The translations under genes and the position numbers were made by a program. This document shows, piece after piece, positions 26,097-35,464 of a DNA stretch of 64,000 nucleotides (positions are counted from its first letter, which is position 1; each line of letters starts with the position of its first letter). The notes below the pieces were generated by a model. It ran no database searches, was not told the origin of the DNA, and worked only from the letters and a program-made list of their open reading frames with translations. The DNA comes from Chromohalobacter beijerinckii (GTDB lineage: Bacteria > Pseudomonadota > Gammaproteobacteria > Pseudomonadales > Halomonadaceae). The stretch is taken from NCBI RefSeq assembly GCF_023061185.1, contig NZ_JAKGAK010000003.1, forward strand, positions 124,001 to 188,000, written 5' to 3'.

Positions 26097-26828
26097 ATGC
26101 CCGATGACAGGCGCCATCTGGCGATATTCGATCTCGACGACACCCTGCTCGACGGTGACTGTACCGGCCTGTGGATCGCCTGGCTGGTAAGGCGCCGCTG
26201 GGTGGAGGATGGCGAAGCGTTCATGGAGCAGGTGGCGCGTCACGATCAGCAGTATCACGCCGGCACGCTGGACATGCAGGCGCACCTGCGCTTCGTGCTG
26301 GCGCCGCTGGTCGGGCGCCGGCACGACACGGTGCGCGACGAGGTCGTGGCGTTCGTCGAGACCTGGATCCGGCCACGCCTGATGCCGGGCGCGCTGGAGC
26401 GCCTGGCTTGGCACCGCGACCAGGGGCACGCCACCTTGGTCATCTCGGCCTCGATGCATCACTTGGTTGACCCCATCGCGCGTGAGGTCGGTGCCGACGA
26501 CGCCCTGGCGACGCCACCGGCGTTCGACGCCGAGGGCCGCTTCACCGGCGAACCCACTGGCATCGTCACCTATCAGTCAGGCAAGCTGAAGGCGCTAGAG
26601 GCGTGGCTCGCCGAGCGTGATGTCGAGCACACGCGTCCTGGCACCCTCTGGGGCTACAGCGATTCGCACAACGATCTGCCGCTGCTCGAGCATGTCGACC
26701 ATGCGCATGCCACGCAGCCCGACGCCCGGCTGGCGCGTGTCGCCGAACAGCGTGGCTGGCCGCGATTCGATTGGCGTACCGCGTCTGGCTCTACGACTCA
26801 AGATGCAAATGCAACGTCGAGTTGGTAG
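26097..26828 (+). CDS. HAD-superfamily IB phosphatase
   Basis: The 243-residue cytoplasmic enzyme has HAD motif I FDLDDTLLDGD (D12, D14), motif II VISAS, a lysine in TYQSGKLKAL and motif III GYSDSHNDLPLL. Motif III and the helical cap place it in subfamily IB with SerB-like and CicA-like hydrolases (TIGR01490 type). Substrate is unknown. GAGGAG and AAGG precede ATG 26097. It stands alone after the slipin gene. Confidence 0.82.
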   Translation: MPDDRRHLAIFDLDDTLLDGDCTGLWIAWLVRRRWVEDGEAFMEQVARHDQQYHAGTLDMQAHLRFVLAPLVGRRHDTVRDEVVAFVETWIRPRLMPGALERLAWHRDQGHATLVISASMHHLVDPIAREVGADDALATPPAFDAEGRFTGEPTGIVTYQSGKLKALEAWLAERDVEHTRPGTLWGYSDSHNDLPLLEHVDHAHATQPDARLARVAEQRGWPRFDWRTASGSTTQDANATSSW

Positions 26829-26953
26829 AATCTCGCGCTTTCCCGGGCACATGGCCTATGTGCCCACAACCGACCGTCCAAGGCCGCTTGATTTTATGAG
26901 CGCAACGCCGCCCTAGCGTTTCTCCCTCTCCCCGGAGCGTCTCTTCGCTCCTG

Positions 26954-26999
26954 CGCGGCCCCGCTGAACGCATGACGCGTCGCGTCCAGCGGGGCCGCG
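26954..26999. terminator. Large hairpin in the gap before the SulP gene
   Basis: CGCGGCCCCGCTG and CAGCGGGGCCGCG make a perfect 13-bp stem around a 20-nt loop. It is the main feature of the 300-base gap 26829-27128 and may end transcription from the HAD gene; the remainder of the gap shows no gene. Confidence 0.6.
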
Positions 27000-27128
27000 T
27001 TCGGCCGTCTTCTCGGTTCCCCGTCGCATTTTAGACATCGATACATGACACGATGCCCGTGACCGGATGAGCCGTCGCTAGGCGCGCCGCGTGAAACTTC
27101 TGACCTTTCTCATCGACTGGACACACGC

Positions 27129-28619
27129 ATGTACGCATCAATCAAACAACGTTGGTTCTCGAACGTCCGATCGGACGTCCTGGCTGGCGCCGTGGTGGCG
27201 TTGGCGCTGATCCCCGAGGCGATTGCCTTCTCGATCATTGCCGGGGTCGACCCCAAGGTGGGGCTTTTTGCGTCCTTTTCCATGGCCGTGGTGATCGCCT
27301 TCACCGGCGGCCGGCCGGGGATGATTTCCGCCGCTACCGGCGCCATGGCACTGCTCATGGTGACCCTGGTCAAGGAGCATGGGCTGGAGTACCTGCTTGC
27401 CGCGACCTTGCTGACGGGGGTGTTGCAGATCGTGGCCGGCTATCTGCGTCTGGGAGCCTTGATGCGCTTCGTTTCGCGTTCGGTGGTCACGGGTTTCGTC
27501 AATGCCTTGGCGATTTTGATCTTCATGGCGCAATTGCCGGAATTGACCGATGTGACCTGGCACGTCTACGCCATGACCGCCGGCGGCCTGGCGATCATCT
27601 ATCTATTCCCCTATGTGCCGGTCATCGGCCGCATGCTGCCCTCGCCGCTAGTGTGCATCATCGTGCTCACCACGATTTACATGCTGGGCGACTTCTCCAT
27701 GGTGCGCACCGTGGGCGACATGGGCGAGCTGCCGGATACGCTGCCGGTGTTCCTGTGGCCGGATGTACCACTCAATTTCGAGACGCTGGCCATCATCTTC
27801 CCGTATTCCGCCGCGCTGGCGGTGGTGGGGCTGCTCGAGTCACTGATGACCGCGACCATCGTCGACGAGCTTACTGACACGCCCAGCGACAAGAACCGTG
27901 AGTGCAAGGGCCAGGGCGTTTCCAACATCGCCACTGGCTTTCTGGGCGGCATGGCCGGCTGTGCGATGATCGGGCAGTCGGTGATCAACATCAAATCCGG
28001 TGGACGTACGCGGCTTTCCACGCTGTGCGCGGGGGTCATCCTGCTGATCATGGTGGTATTCATTGGCGATCTCGTCGCGCAAATTCCCATGGCGGCGCTG
28101 GTGGCGGTAATGATCATGGTCGCCATCGGGACGTTCAGCTGGGAGTCGCTGCGCGACCTGCGTAAGCACCCGATGTCGACCAATATCGTCATGCTCGCCA
28201 CGGTGGCCGTGGTGGTGGCGACCCACAACCTGGCCATCGGCGTGCTCGTGGGGGTCCTACTGGCATCGCTGTTCTTCGCCAACAAGGTCGGCCAGATCCT
28301 CTACGTGGGCAGCGAGACAGGCGATGACGACAAGACACGCGTCTATCGTGTCGTTGGCCAGGTGTTCTTTACCTCGGCGGATCGCTTCACCGATGCCTTC
28401 GACTTCAAGGAAACCGTGGAGCGCGTGCGTATCGACCTGACCCGCGCGCATTTCTGGGATATCACCGCCGTGGGCGCACTCGACAAGGTCGTCATCAAGT
28501 TTCGTCGTGAGGGGACCGAGGTAGAGGTCGTGGGGCTCAACGAAGCTAGCGCCACCCTGGTGGACCGGTTCGCGGTGCACAACAAGCCCGATGCCGTGGA
28601 AAAACTCATGGGTCACTGA
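27129..28619 (+). CDS. SulP-family anion transporter with STAS domain
   Basis: The 496-residue protein has the SulP membrane domain of 10-14 helices, with [38 protein letters not shown] and the late [16 protein letters not shown] then [20 protein letters not shown], followed by a C-terminal STAS domain from about residue 400. SulP proteins carry sulfate, bicarbonate or dicarboxylates. The short form followed by a uspA gene resembles the bicarbonate-transporting BicA-like group, which is an inference. Confidence 0.85.
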   Translation: MYASIKQRWFSNVRSDVLAGAVVALALIPEAIAFSIIAGVDPKVGLFASFSMAVVIAFTGGRPGMISAATGAMALLMVTLVKEHGLEYLLAATLLTGVLQIVAGYLRLGALMRFVSRSVVTGFVNALAILIFMAQLPELTDVTWHVYAMTAGGLAIIYLFPYVPVIGRMLPSPLVCIIVLTTIYMLGDFSMVRTVGDMGELPDTLPVFLWPDVPLNFETLAIIFPYSAALAVVGLLESLMTATIVDELTDTPSDKNRECKGQGVSNIATGFLGGMAGCAMIGQSVINIKSGGRTRLSTLCAGVILLIMVVFIGDLVAQIPMAALVAVMIMVAIGTFSWESLRDLRKHPMSTNIVMLATVAVVVATHNLAIGVLVGVLLASLFFANKVGQILYVGSETGDDDKTRVYRVVGQVFFTSADRFTDAFDFKETVERVRIDLTRAHFWDITAVGALDKVVIKFRREGTEVEVVGLNEASATLVDRFAVHNKPDAVEKLMGH

Positions 28620-28639
28620 GTCGCGACCTGAGCCTTAAA

Positions 28640-28660
28640 GGGGAGACGACAAGTCTCCCC
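28640..28660 (+). terminator. Hairpin between sulP and uspA
   Basis: GGGGAGAC-GACAA-GTCTCCCC is a perfect 8-bp stem 20 bases past the SulP stop, without a long T-tract; it may attenuate read-through into the usp gene. Confidence 0.5.
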
Positions 28661-28730
28661 CGCCCTGAGTATCATGCAGTTAGCCCCATTACGATGGGAC
28701 CCGATAAGAACATTGGAAGGAGCCCGCCAC

Positions 28731-29588
28731 ATGAAAGCCCCCCACGTCATGGCGTGTATCGATGGCTCGAACTATGCGGAAACCGTGAGCGAAGCGGCGG
28801 TCTGGGCGAGCCAGCGCATGGATGTCCCGCTATCGTTCGTGCATGTGCTGGATCGTAACCAGGCGCCCAGCCAGTTCGACCCGCGCGGCAACATCGGGCT
28901 CGGTTCGCGCGAGCACCTGCTGGAGGAACTGGCCAGCCTCGACGAGCAGCGCGGCAAGCTCGCCCAGGAGCATGGCCGCCTGATGCTGAGCGCGGCGCGC
29001 GAGCGGGCCGAAGCCGCCGGCATTGCCGAGGTCGAGACGCGTCAGCGCAACGGGGAGCTGGTCGAGGCGCTGGTCGAGATCGAAGAGGAATCTCGCTTGG
29101 TGGTGCTGGGCAAGCGCGGTGAATCGGCCGAGGCGGCGCCGGAGCACATGGGCAGCAATCTCGAGCGCGTGATCCGTGGGCTGCACCGGCCGATTCTGGT
29201 GGTGCCGGAAACCTTCACCAGCCCCTCGCGCTACCTCATTGCCTTCGATGGCGGGCCGACTACCCGCAAGATGGTCGAATTGCTCGCGGAGCGCCCGCTG
29301 CTGCGTGGTCTGGAATGCCACCTGGTGCTGGTGGGGGCTGACACCGACGAGCATCGCGAGCAACTGGCCTGGGCGGAGAAAAAGCTGGCGCCGACCAGCA
29401 GCGCCGTGCACACCCGGATCATTGCCGGCGAGGTCGAAAAGGTGCTGTGCGACTATCAACATGAGCATGATATCGATTTGCTGGTCATGGGCGCCTACGG
29501 CCACTCGCGCATTCGTCAGTTCCTGGTGGGCAGTACCACCACGGCGATGATTCGCCGCGCCCAATCGCCGCTGCTGTTGCTGCGCTGA
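28731..29588 (+). CDS. Tandem-domain universal stress protein
   Basis: The 285-residue protein consists of two Usp folds. The second ends with the ATP-binding pattern VMGAYGHSRIRQFLVGSTT, where GX2GX9GS/T is complete; the first has a weaker version (VVLGKRGESAEA...GSNLERV). GAAGGAG is nine bases before ATG 28731. Linked to the SulP gene upstream, it may modulate transport or signal stress. An earlier in-frame start would add a tail without similarity. Confidence 0.85.
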   Translation: MKAPHVMACIDGSNYAETVSEAAVWASQRMDVPLSFVHVLDRNQAPSQFDPRGNIGLGSREHLLEELASLDEQRGKLAQEHGRLMLSAARERAEAAGIAEVETRQRNGELVEALVEIEEESRLVVLGKRGESAEAAPEHMGSNLERVIRGLHRPILVVPETFTSPSRYLIAFDGGPTTRKMVELLAERPLLRGLECHLVLVGADTDEHREQLAWAEKKLAPTSSAVHTRIIAGEVEKVLCDYQHEHDIDLLVMGAYGHSRIRQFLVGSTTTAMIRRAQSPLLLLR

Positions 29589-29639
29589 GCGTTTCCTTTT
29601 ATTGAATACTCGTTATTGAGTACTTGTCACGTCGACGGC

Positions 29640-30260
29640 TTACTCCGTTGGCGTGGCGTCGTCCGTCTGTGTCGCCGCTGGCGGCTGATGACTCAGGAAC
29701 TCGCCCAGACGCTCCTCTTCGCTTTCGCCGACACGGCATAGCTGGACGGCGACATCCGCATATTGCATCAACACCGGTACCAGCAGGCGCCGCCGTTCGA
29801 CGCCGTCGTCGGTGGCACGTGCCTCGCCATCGAACCATTCGAAGAGCCGTGCCAGGCGCGCATAGTTGGGATCGCCGCGCCCGCTGTTGCCACGTAACGC
29901 ATCGATGGACAGGCAACGCAATACATTGCGCTTGTTCGGGTCCAATCCTTCCTTCTCCAGCAAGCGCTCGGCATGCTGCATGAAATGCTCGGCCAGCAAG
30001 GCAGTGGTCTGCGTGCGCCCATGGTGCGCCAGGGCGTCGAGACTGTCGCGTAAAGCTCGCTGTTGTTGCACGAGCTGCTGCCAGAACGCCAGGCCGAGCA
30101 GCGCCAGGATCGCCAACGCGCCCAGCGCGAGCACGAAAGCGCCCAACGGTATCAAGGCCGCAGGCGGCAGCGGCCAGGCGAGATCGGTGGCCGACAGCAG
30201 CGCACCCCCCAGCAGGGCGGTCGCGAGAAGCACGGCGAGCGTCAGAACCAAGCGTTTCAT
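29640..30260 (-). CDS. Membrane-anchored protein of unknown function
   Basis: The 206-residue protein has two N-terminal hydrophobic segments (about residues 5-25 and 32-60) followed by a soluble helical region containing EHFMQHAERLLEKEGLDPNK and RLFEWFDGEARATDD. No family was recognised. It converges with the usp gene and is transcribed alone. Confidence 0.6.
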   Translation of the reverse strand: MKRLVLTLAVLLATALLGGALLSATDLAWPLPPAALIPLGAFVLALGALAILALLGLAFWQQLVQQQRALRDSLDALAHHGRTQTTALLAEHFMQHAERLLEKEGLDPNKRNVLRCLSIDALRGNSGRGDPNYARLARLFEWFDGEARATDDGVERRRLLVPVLMQYADVAVQLCRVGESEEERLGEFLSHQPPAATQTDDATPTE

Positions 30261-30577
30261 TGTGTCGTATCCATTACCTCAGGCGTATGCCTCATTATCG
30301 GCCCCGTCGCGCCAAGCTTGATGGTGGTGTGCCGTCGTGAGCACGATCGGCATTCTGATAAGCGAGAGTGAGGGCTTGGTCGGCCGCGACCGAAGAGCTA
30401 GAAGCCGATTTCCATGCGGCGGAAAGCCTCCTGGTTCATCTCTTCGACGCTTTATTCGGCATAGCTTAATTTTTCCTTCTCCCTGCCGATATTACGTTTT
30501 GCCCCCGAGTCAGTGGGTTCCCCTCGTGTTACTCAATGCTCGGCCTCTTATCAACAACCAGGATGCCGGATCCCACC
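30261..30577. other. Gene-free interval
   Basis: The divergent gap between the membrane protein and the YajG-like lipoprotein shows no supportable gene; it presumably carries both promoters. Confidence 0.4.
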
Positions 30578-31228
30578 ATGAAAAAATGGCTTCTCCTACT
30601 AGCGTTGGCTGTGACCATGACCCTTCAGGGTTGCGCTACCTCACGTAGTGTCATCGATATTCCTACAACCACGACTACCGCTCAGGTAGCGAACGAGTCC
30701 GCGCCGGCGCTCTACATTCGTGATGTGACGGACGCCCGGGAATTTCAGCAGGAGCCGCCTTCTGCTGACATCCCTTCACTAGGCTTTGGAGGGGCGAATG
30801 CCGCCACCGAAGACCTCAAGGCGCGTGCCATCGGTCGCAAACGAAATGGCTGGGGCAAGGCGTTGGGCGATGTACTGTTGCCAGAAAATACCACGGTCGA
30901 GCAGCTTGTCCGGGATACCGCAACCGCCGGCTTCCAGGAGGCTGGCTGGCGAGTTGTCCAGACAGCGAATGTCGCCCAGGACACGACTGCCGTGGATATC
31001 ACCATCAAGCAGTTTTGGAGCTGGTTCCAGCCCGGGTTTTGGGCGGTAGCCACCAATGCGCGCATCGAAACCGAGTTCGACTTCTCGAGCCCGTATCGAC
31101 TCGCTCCGGTGGTGACCGAGTACGAGGACCATATGCAATTCGTCACTGACAGCGATTGGCAGAACACGATTCAGCAAGCATTGGCACAGTACCGTGACAA
31201 GCTGGCCCGTGAAGCCAAGCCTGAATGA
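30578..31228 (+). CDS. YajG-like outer-membrane lipoprotein
   Basis: The 216-residue product has a lipoprotein signal with lipobox LQGC (C19) followed by ATSRSVIDIPTT. The body, with LYIRDVTDAREFQ and a LPENTTVEQLVRDTATAGFQ segment, resembles YajG/DUF-type periplasmic lipoproteins. Function is unknown. ATG 30578 opens the signal peptide; a longer frame upstream begins before it without a ribosome site. Confidence 0.65.
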   Translation: MKKWLLLLALAVTMTLQGCATSRSVIDIPTTTTTAQVANESAPALYIRDVTDAREFQQEPPSADIPSLGFGGANAATEDLKARAIGRKRNGWGKALGDVLLPENTTVEQLVRDTATAGFQEAGWRVVQTANVAQDTTAVDITIKQFWSWFQPGFWAVATNARIETEFDFSSPYRLAPVVTEYEDHMQFVTDSDWQNTIQQALAQYRDKLAREAKPE

Positions 31229-31243
31229 CGCGTCCGTAAACTC

Positions 31244-31275
31244 ACTGCCCGTCGCCTGAGCTGACGGCGGGCAGT
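31244..31275. terminator. Terminator hairpin
   Basis: ACTGCCCGTCG and CGGCGGGCAGT pair along 11 bp (one G-T) around a 10-nt loop between two converging genes. Confidence 0.65.
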
Positions 31276-31310
31276 AAGGTTTTCGAGCATCGATCAGAAA
31301 GCTTTACGGT

Positions 31311-31769
31311 TCACGGCAACGTGACGACATCTCCTCGCAACGCCACGCCTGCCATCAGCATACCGGCATGACATTCATACTGGGTGCTGGAAGCCATGGG
31401 CTGACGGTCATAATAACTTTCGATATTGACCACGGCGTTGCCCCCTTCCGATTTGACACGATCCTGCAGGCTGAGCAGCGCGGAGAGCATGACCCAGCGG
31501 CAGGCTTCCTCGTCGCTCTTGTTGAACGCATTAGTTTTTTTGTTGGTCACGAAGTTGCCGAAATCCCGCGTCGTCCTGGCGTGCGATTGACCGGCGAAGA
31601 CGAAACGGATCGATGGGTCGAGTTTCTCCTTGGCGGCGGGGGTGTTCATGGCCTCGTCGATGGACAGTAGCAAACGCGTGTCTCGCGCTTCGCTCTGGGC
31701 AGCGACTGCCATGGAGATCACGGCGAGACCAATTGCTGCGATGCACTTTTTCATACCGATGTTTTTCAT
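31311..31769 (-). CDS. Small periplasmic conserved protein
   Basis: The 152-residue protein has a signal peptide ending near AAQSEA and a compact mature domain with RDTRLLLSIDEAMNTPAAKE, GNFVTNKKTNAFNKSDEEAC and a second cysteine in TQYECHAGMLMAGVAL, probably forming a disulphide. Homologues are sometimes mislabelled excinuclease ATPase subunit; nothing in the sequence supports that. AAGGGAAC precedes ATG 31769. It lies 51 bases beyond the last aryl polyene gene, in the same direction, so cotranscription is possible. Confidence 0.6.
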   Translation of the reverse strand: MKNIGMKKCIAAIGLAVISMAVAAQSEARDTRLLLSIDEAMNTPAAKEKLDPSIRFVFAGQSHARTTRDFGNFVTNKKTNAFNKSDEEACRWVMLSALLSLQDRVKSEGGNAVVNIESYYDRQPMASSTQYECHAGMLMAGVALRGDVVTLP

Positions 31770-31820
31770 GGAATGTTCCCTTGTGAAATCGTGGTTTGTT
31801 GTGTGCCTGGGCTGATGGGG

Positions 31821-33028
31821 TCAGGACCAGCGCCGAAAAATCAGCGACGTATTGATCCCCCCAAAGGCGAAGTTGTTGCTCATGACATGGTCGCAGGCGA
31901 ATTGTCTGGGAGCGCCGATGATGTGATCCAGCGGTGCGCCCTCGGGGTCCGGTGTGTCCAGATTGACCGTGGTGTGGAACCACTCGTTGCGCATCATTTC
32001 GATCGCGGCCCAGGCTTCCAGCGCGCCACAGGCACCAAGGGTGTGGCCGGTGAAGCTTTTCAGCGCGCTGACCGGCACACGGTCACCGAAGACCGCGAAT
32101 GTTGCCTGGCTTTCCGCCAAGTCGCCACGATCAGTGGCCGTGCCGTGGGCACTGACGTAACCGATGCGCTCGGCGGCGAGGTCGGCGTCGTCCAGCGCCA
32201 GCCGGATCGCGCCTTCCATCGTGGCGGCATTGGGTTGGGTGACGTGGCGTCCATCGCTATTGGTGCCGAAGCCGACGATTTCCGCATGGATCTGGGCGCC
32301 GCGTGCCAGGGCGTGGTCCAGGCGTTCGAGAATCAGCGTACCAGCTCCTTCGCCGATGACCAGACCGTCCCGTTCCCGGTCAAAGGGGCGTGGGGAGGCG
32401 TGGGGCGCATCGTTTTGGGTGCTGGTTGCGAAGAGGGTATCGAACACGGCGGCTTCCGAGGCGGAAAGCTCCTCGCAGCCACCGGCGATCATGGCCACCT
32501 GGCGGCCAAAACGGATCGCTTCATAGGCGTAGCCAATGCCCTGGCTGGCCGAGGTGCAGGCGCTGGAGGTGGTGTGAATGCGACCCTGGACGCCCAGGAA
32601 CACGCCGATATTGACCGGCGCCGTGTGCGCCATCATGCGGATATAGGAGTTGGCGTTCAGCCCATCCGTCGACTTGCGTATGAGCATGTTACCGAAGTCG
32701 GCCACGGCGTCGGGTTCGCCTGCCGAGGCGCCATAGGCGATGCCCATATCGCCCGACCCCAGCAATGAGCTCTCGAGCAGCCCGGCATCGCGGAGGGCTA
32801 GTTCGCTGGCTCGTGTCGCCATCTGGGCGCCCCCAGTCGCGTGTTCAGCCCTTCGTAGGCATCCCAGTCGGGCATGTAGCGAATGCCGGTGTGCTGGCGT
32901 TCGAGGTTCGTCCGGATCTGCGCCCAATCATTGCCGATCGGAGAAAACCCCGCCATGCCGGTGACGACAACGCGGTAGCCGAGGCCATCGGAACGCATTC
33001 CGGAGGCGGGCATCGGTGTCTCTGCCAT
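31821..33028 (-). pseudogene. apeR: Aryl polyene beta-ketoacyl-ACP synthase ApeR, disrupted by internal deletion and frameshift
   Basis: Codons 1-68 (from ATG 33028, TGATG overlap with apeQ) read a normal FabF-type start, VVVTGMAGFSPIGNDWAQIR ... NTRLGAP. At about 32825 the similarity jumps to another frame, continuing QMATRASELALRDAGL to the end at 31821. About 20-25 residues expected between the two (in FabF-type enzymes) are missing, so a deletion not divisible by three is the likely cause. The downstream part still carries the active-site TTSSACTSASQG cysteine, HGTATDRGD and SFTGHTLGA histidines. Either the gene is dead or the sequence has an error here. Confidence 0.75.
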
Positions 33029-33759
33029 CAACACACCCCTCCATTAACCGACAATACCTGGCGTGTCACGTAACCGGCGTCATCGCCACACAGGAAGGAG
33101 ACCATAGCTGCGACCTCGTCGCTGGTGCCGGCGCGGCGCATGGGAACCAGCTTCAAGGCTTGCTCCGCGAGGTCGGGATCGTCGCGGGTCATGTCGGTCT
33201 CGATAAAGCCGGGCGCGACACAGTTGACGGTGATACGCCGTTTGGCGAGTTCGACCGCGAGCGACTTGACGGCGCCGATCAGTCCCGCCTTGGCGGTGCT
33301 GTAGTTGACCTGTCCGCGATTACCCACCATGCCCGAGACTGAGGACATGACCACGATACGGCCCGGCGCACGGCGCTGAATCATGGGCATGACAATCGGT
33401 TTGATCACGTTGTAGAAACCGTCGAGGCTGGTATGGAGGACGCTGTCCCAATCCTCGTCGGTCAACGCCGGAAAGGCCGCATCGGCGGTGATGCCCGCGT
33501 TGCAGACAACGCCATAATAAGTGCCGTACTGGTCGATATCCTGCTCCAGCACGGCGCGTGCCTGCGCCCGGTCGGTGACATCGAAGCATAGCGTACGGGC
33601 TTGGCGCCCCATGTCGCGTATCTGGGCGGCAACGCTTTCGGCATCGGTCTGGCGCTGGCGGTAGTTCAGGACAATATCGAAGCCGTCCCGTGCCAGGCGT
33701 AGCGCAATGGCGCGCCCGATTCCCCGGCTCGATCCTGTGACCAGTATCGTTCGGTTCAT
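33028..33759 (-). CDS. apeQ: Aryl polyene 3-ketoacyl-ACP reductase
   Basis: The 243-residue short-chain dehydrogenase has the NADPH-binding TGSSRGIGRAIAL, NAG in VVCNAGITADAAF, the catalytic SSVSGM serine, YSTAK tyrosine/lysine and the C-terminal VLSVNGGVC typical of FabG. In aryl polyene synthesis it reduces each 3-keto intermediate on the ACP. It overlaps apeP by four bases (ATGA) and the apeR start by one base. Confidence 0.88.
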   Translation of the reverse strand: MNRTILVTGSSRGIGRAIALRLARDGFDIVLNYRQRQTDAESVAAQIRDMGRQARTLCFDVTDRAQARAVLEQDIDQYGTYYGVVCNAGITADAAFPALTDEDWDSVLHTSLDGFYNVIKPIVMPMIQRRAPGRIVVMSSVSGMVGNRGQVNYSTAKAGLIGAVKSLAVELAKRRITVNCVAPGFIETDMTRDDPDLAEQALKLVPMRRAGTSDEVAAMVSFLCGDDAGYVTRQVLSVNGGVC

Positions 33760-34256
33760 GGCATTTTCCCTTGTTTCATGGCATCCAACGCTTCATTCGA
33801 AGGCGGACGGTAGACGTTTAGCGAGCCTTGGGCCAGCGCTTCTCCACTGGCGGTTGTTATCTGCGCCTGGAAGGCACCGAGGCCGTTTTCGGCCTGAAAA
33901 TCCAGTTGGATCGAGACATACAGAGGGATGTCGAATGCGAAAAACGGTTGTGTGACATGGAAGCTGCGACTGCCCAAGAGAAACCCGATGGTCGGCGCTT
34001 CCGGGCCATCGTCCATGACGCTTGCCCAGGCCGCGATGGCCTGGGCCATCCATTCCAGCCCGACCCAGCCCGGGATGCCTGCTTCGACGGCGAAGGGATC
34101 CTCGCGCCGTGGCGTGATCTCGGCGATCAAAGTGTCGGCGTCGACCGCCATCAGACGCTGTAACAGGCACATCTCTCGTTGGTGCGGCACATAAGGCGCA
34201 ATGTCGCAGGGCAGCGCCGGTGCGCTCGACGCCCGTGGCGGGCTCGGTTCGCTCAT
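33756..34256 (-). CDS. apeP: Aryl polyene 3-hydroxyacyl-ACP dehydratase subunit (hotdog fold)
   Basis: The 166-residue protein has a FabA/FabZ-like hotdog with YVPHQREMCLLQRL, where the histidine is catalytic in this family, and GIPGWVGLEWMAQAIAAWAS on the long helix. ApeP-type proteins pair with ApeI-type dehydratases; here ApeI is the fused C-terminal domain of the ligase at 42468-44210. ATGA overlaps join it to apeO upstream and apeQ downstream. Confidence 0.82.
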   Translation of the reverse strand: MSEPSPPRASSAPALPCDIAPYVPHQREMCLLQRLMAVDADTLIAEITPRREDPFAVEAGIPGWVGLEWMAQAIAAWASVMDDGPEAPTIGFLLGSRSFHVTQPFFAFDIPLYVSIQLDFQAENGLGAFQAQITTASGEALAQGSLNVYRPPSNEALDAMKQGKMP

Positions 34257-35464
34257 GAGGCGCGCTCCAGAAGCAGTGAGATGTTGTTGCCGCCGAATGC
34301 GAAGGCATTGCTAATGGCCCGGCGGCAAGTCTGGCGGGTATCGGCCGTGGCGTATCGCAAAGGCGCTAGTTGCGGATCGATGTGGCCATCGTTGACCTGA
34401 GGCGGCAGGCGCTCGGTCTGCATGGCGAGCCAGCAGAAAGCGGCTTCGAGCGCGCCGCAGGCACCTAGTGTATGGCCGGTCAGGGCCTTGGTGGAACTAC
34501 ATGCTGGAATAGAACGGCAGGCCGACGCCTCGCCGAACACTTTCGCGACGGCCAAGGCTTCCATGCTGTCGTTCAGGCGGGTCGCCGTGCCGTGCAGGTT
34601 GATGTAGTCGACCTCCCCCGGCGTGAGCGATGCCATCTCCAGTGCCATTTCCATGGCGGCTTGTGCGCCCGCGCCATCCGGCTTGGGCGCCGAGATATGG
34701 TGGGCGTCGCTGGTTTCGCCATAGCCGCTGAGCTGAATGCCGCCCGTTTCCCGGGTGACGAGAAACAGCGCGGCGGCCTCGCCGATGTTGATGCCCCGGC
34801 GATTGACGGAAAACGGCTCGCAGGGCGCGTCGCTCAAAGCTCCCAGGGCGGCGAAGCCGTTGACGGTCAAGCGGCACAGGCTGTCGGCGCCACCGGCGAT
34901 GACCGCATCACAGCGGCCGCTCGCGAGCAGGCGTCGGGCACTGGTCAGCGCCCGAGCGCTGGAGGTGCAGGCGGTCGACAACGTATAGGCGGGGCCGTCG
35001 AGGCCGAGGCGCTCGGCGATGAAGCGGGCACTGGCGCCGATTTCCTGGCGTTGATAGTGGAACGCCTCAGGCCACTGGCCGGTTTGCCGGTAGTGCCCGA
35101 GATGGCGCTCGGTTTCGCCGATGCCGGAGGTGCTGGTGCCGATAACGACGCCGATCCTTGCGTCGGGATGGCATTGTCGGAACGCCTCCAGCGTGGGGGC
35201 CAGTTGTGTCAGCGCCGCGGCGAGCAGGCGGTTGTTGCGTGAGCGGTGTTGCGCCGGCCAGGCACTATCATCCGGCAGCGGCGTCGCCACCCGGCCGACG
35301 GGAAGCGTGCGCGCGTCAATCAGTGCGTCATCGTCGACCAGCCCGCGTTGGCCTTGAAACAGCGCCGCTTCGATGGCCGCCGGCGTGTCTCCTAGCGGAC
35401 AGACCACGGCGGGGCGCGAAAGACAGCAAGGTATAGGTGCGCGTGCGGTCATGGAGTGGGACAT
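34253..35464 (-). CDS. apeO: Aryl polyene beta-ketoacyl-ACP synthase ApeO
   Basis: The 403-residue condensing enzyme keeps the complete thiolase-fold triad: C166 in STACTSSARAL, H291 in NLHGTATRLND and H331 in LTGHTLGACGALEA. This is the elongating synthase expected to pair with the chain-length factor ApeC. ATG 35464 is preceded by GGAGG; a second ATG at 35452 would give an ATGA overlap with the lipoprotein gene and cannot be excluded. With apeR broken, this is the only intact ketosynthase of the cluster. Confidence 0.88.
   Translation of the reverse strand: MSHSMTARAPIPCCLSRPAVVCPLGDTPAAIEAALFQGQRGLVDDDALIDARTLPVGRVATPLPDDSAWPAQHRSRNNRLLAAALTQLAPTLEAFRQCHPDARIGVVIGTSTSGIGETERHLGHYRQTGQWPEAFHYQRQEIGASARFIAERLGLDGPAYTLSTACTSSARALTSARRLLASGRCDAVIAGGADSLCRLTVNGFAALGALSDAPCEPFSVNRRGINIGEAAALFLVTRETGGIQLSGYGETSDAHHISAPKPDGAGAQAAMEMALEMASLTPGEVDYINLHGTATRLNDSMEALAVAKVFGEASACRSIPACSSTKALTGHTLGACGALEAAFCWLAMQTERLPPQVNDGHIDPQLAPLRYATADTRQTCRRAISNAFAFGGNNISLLLERAS

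Noticed and set aside
31311-31769. Annotation as excinuclease subunit
   Set aside because: Signal peptide and small periplasmic domain with cysteines; no nucleotide-binding motifs.
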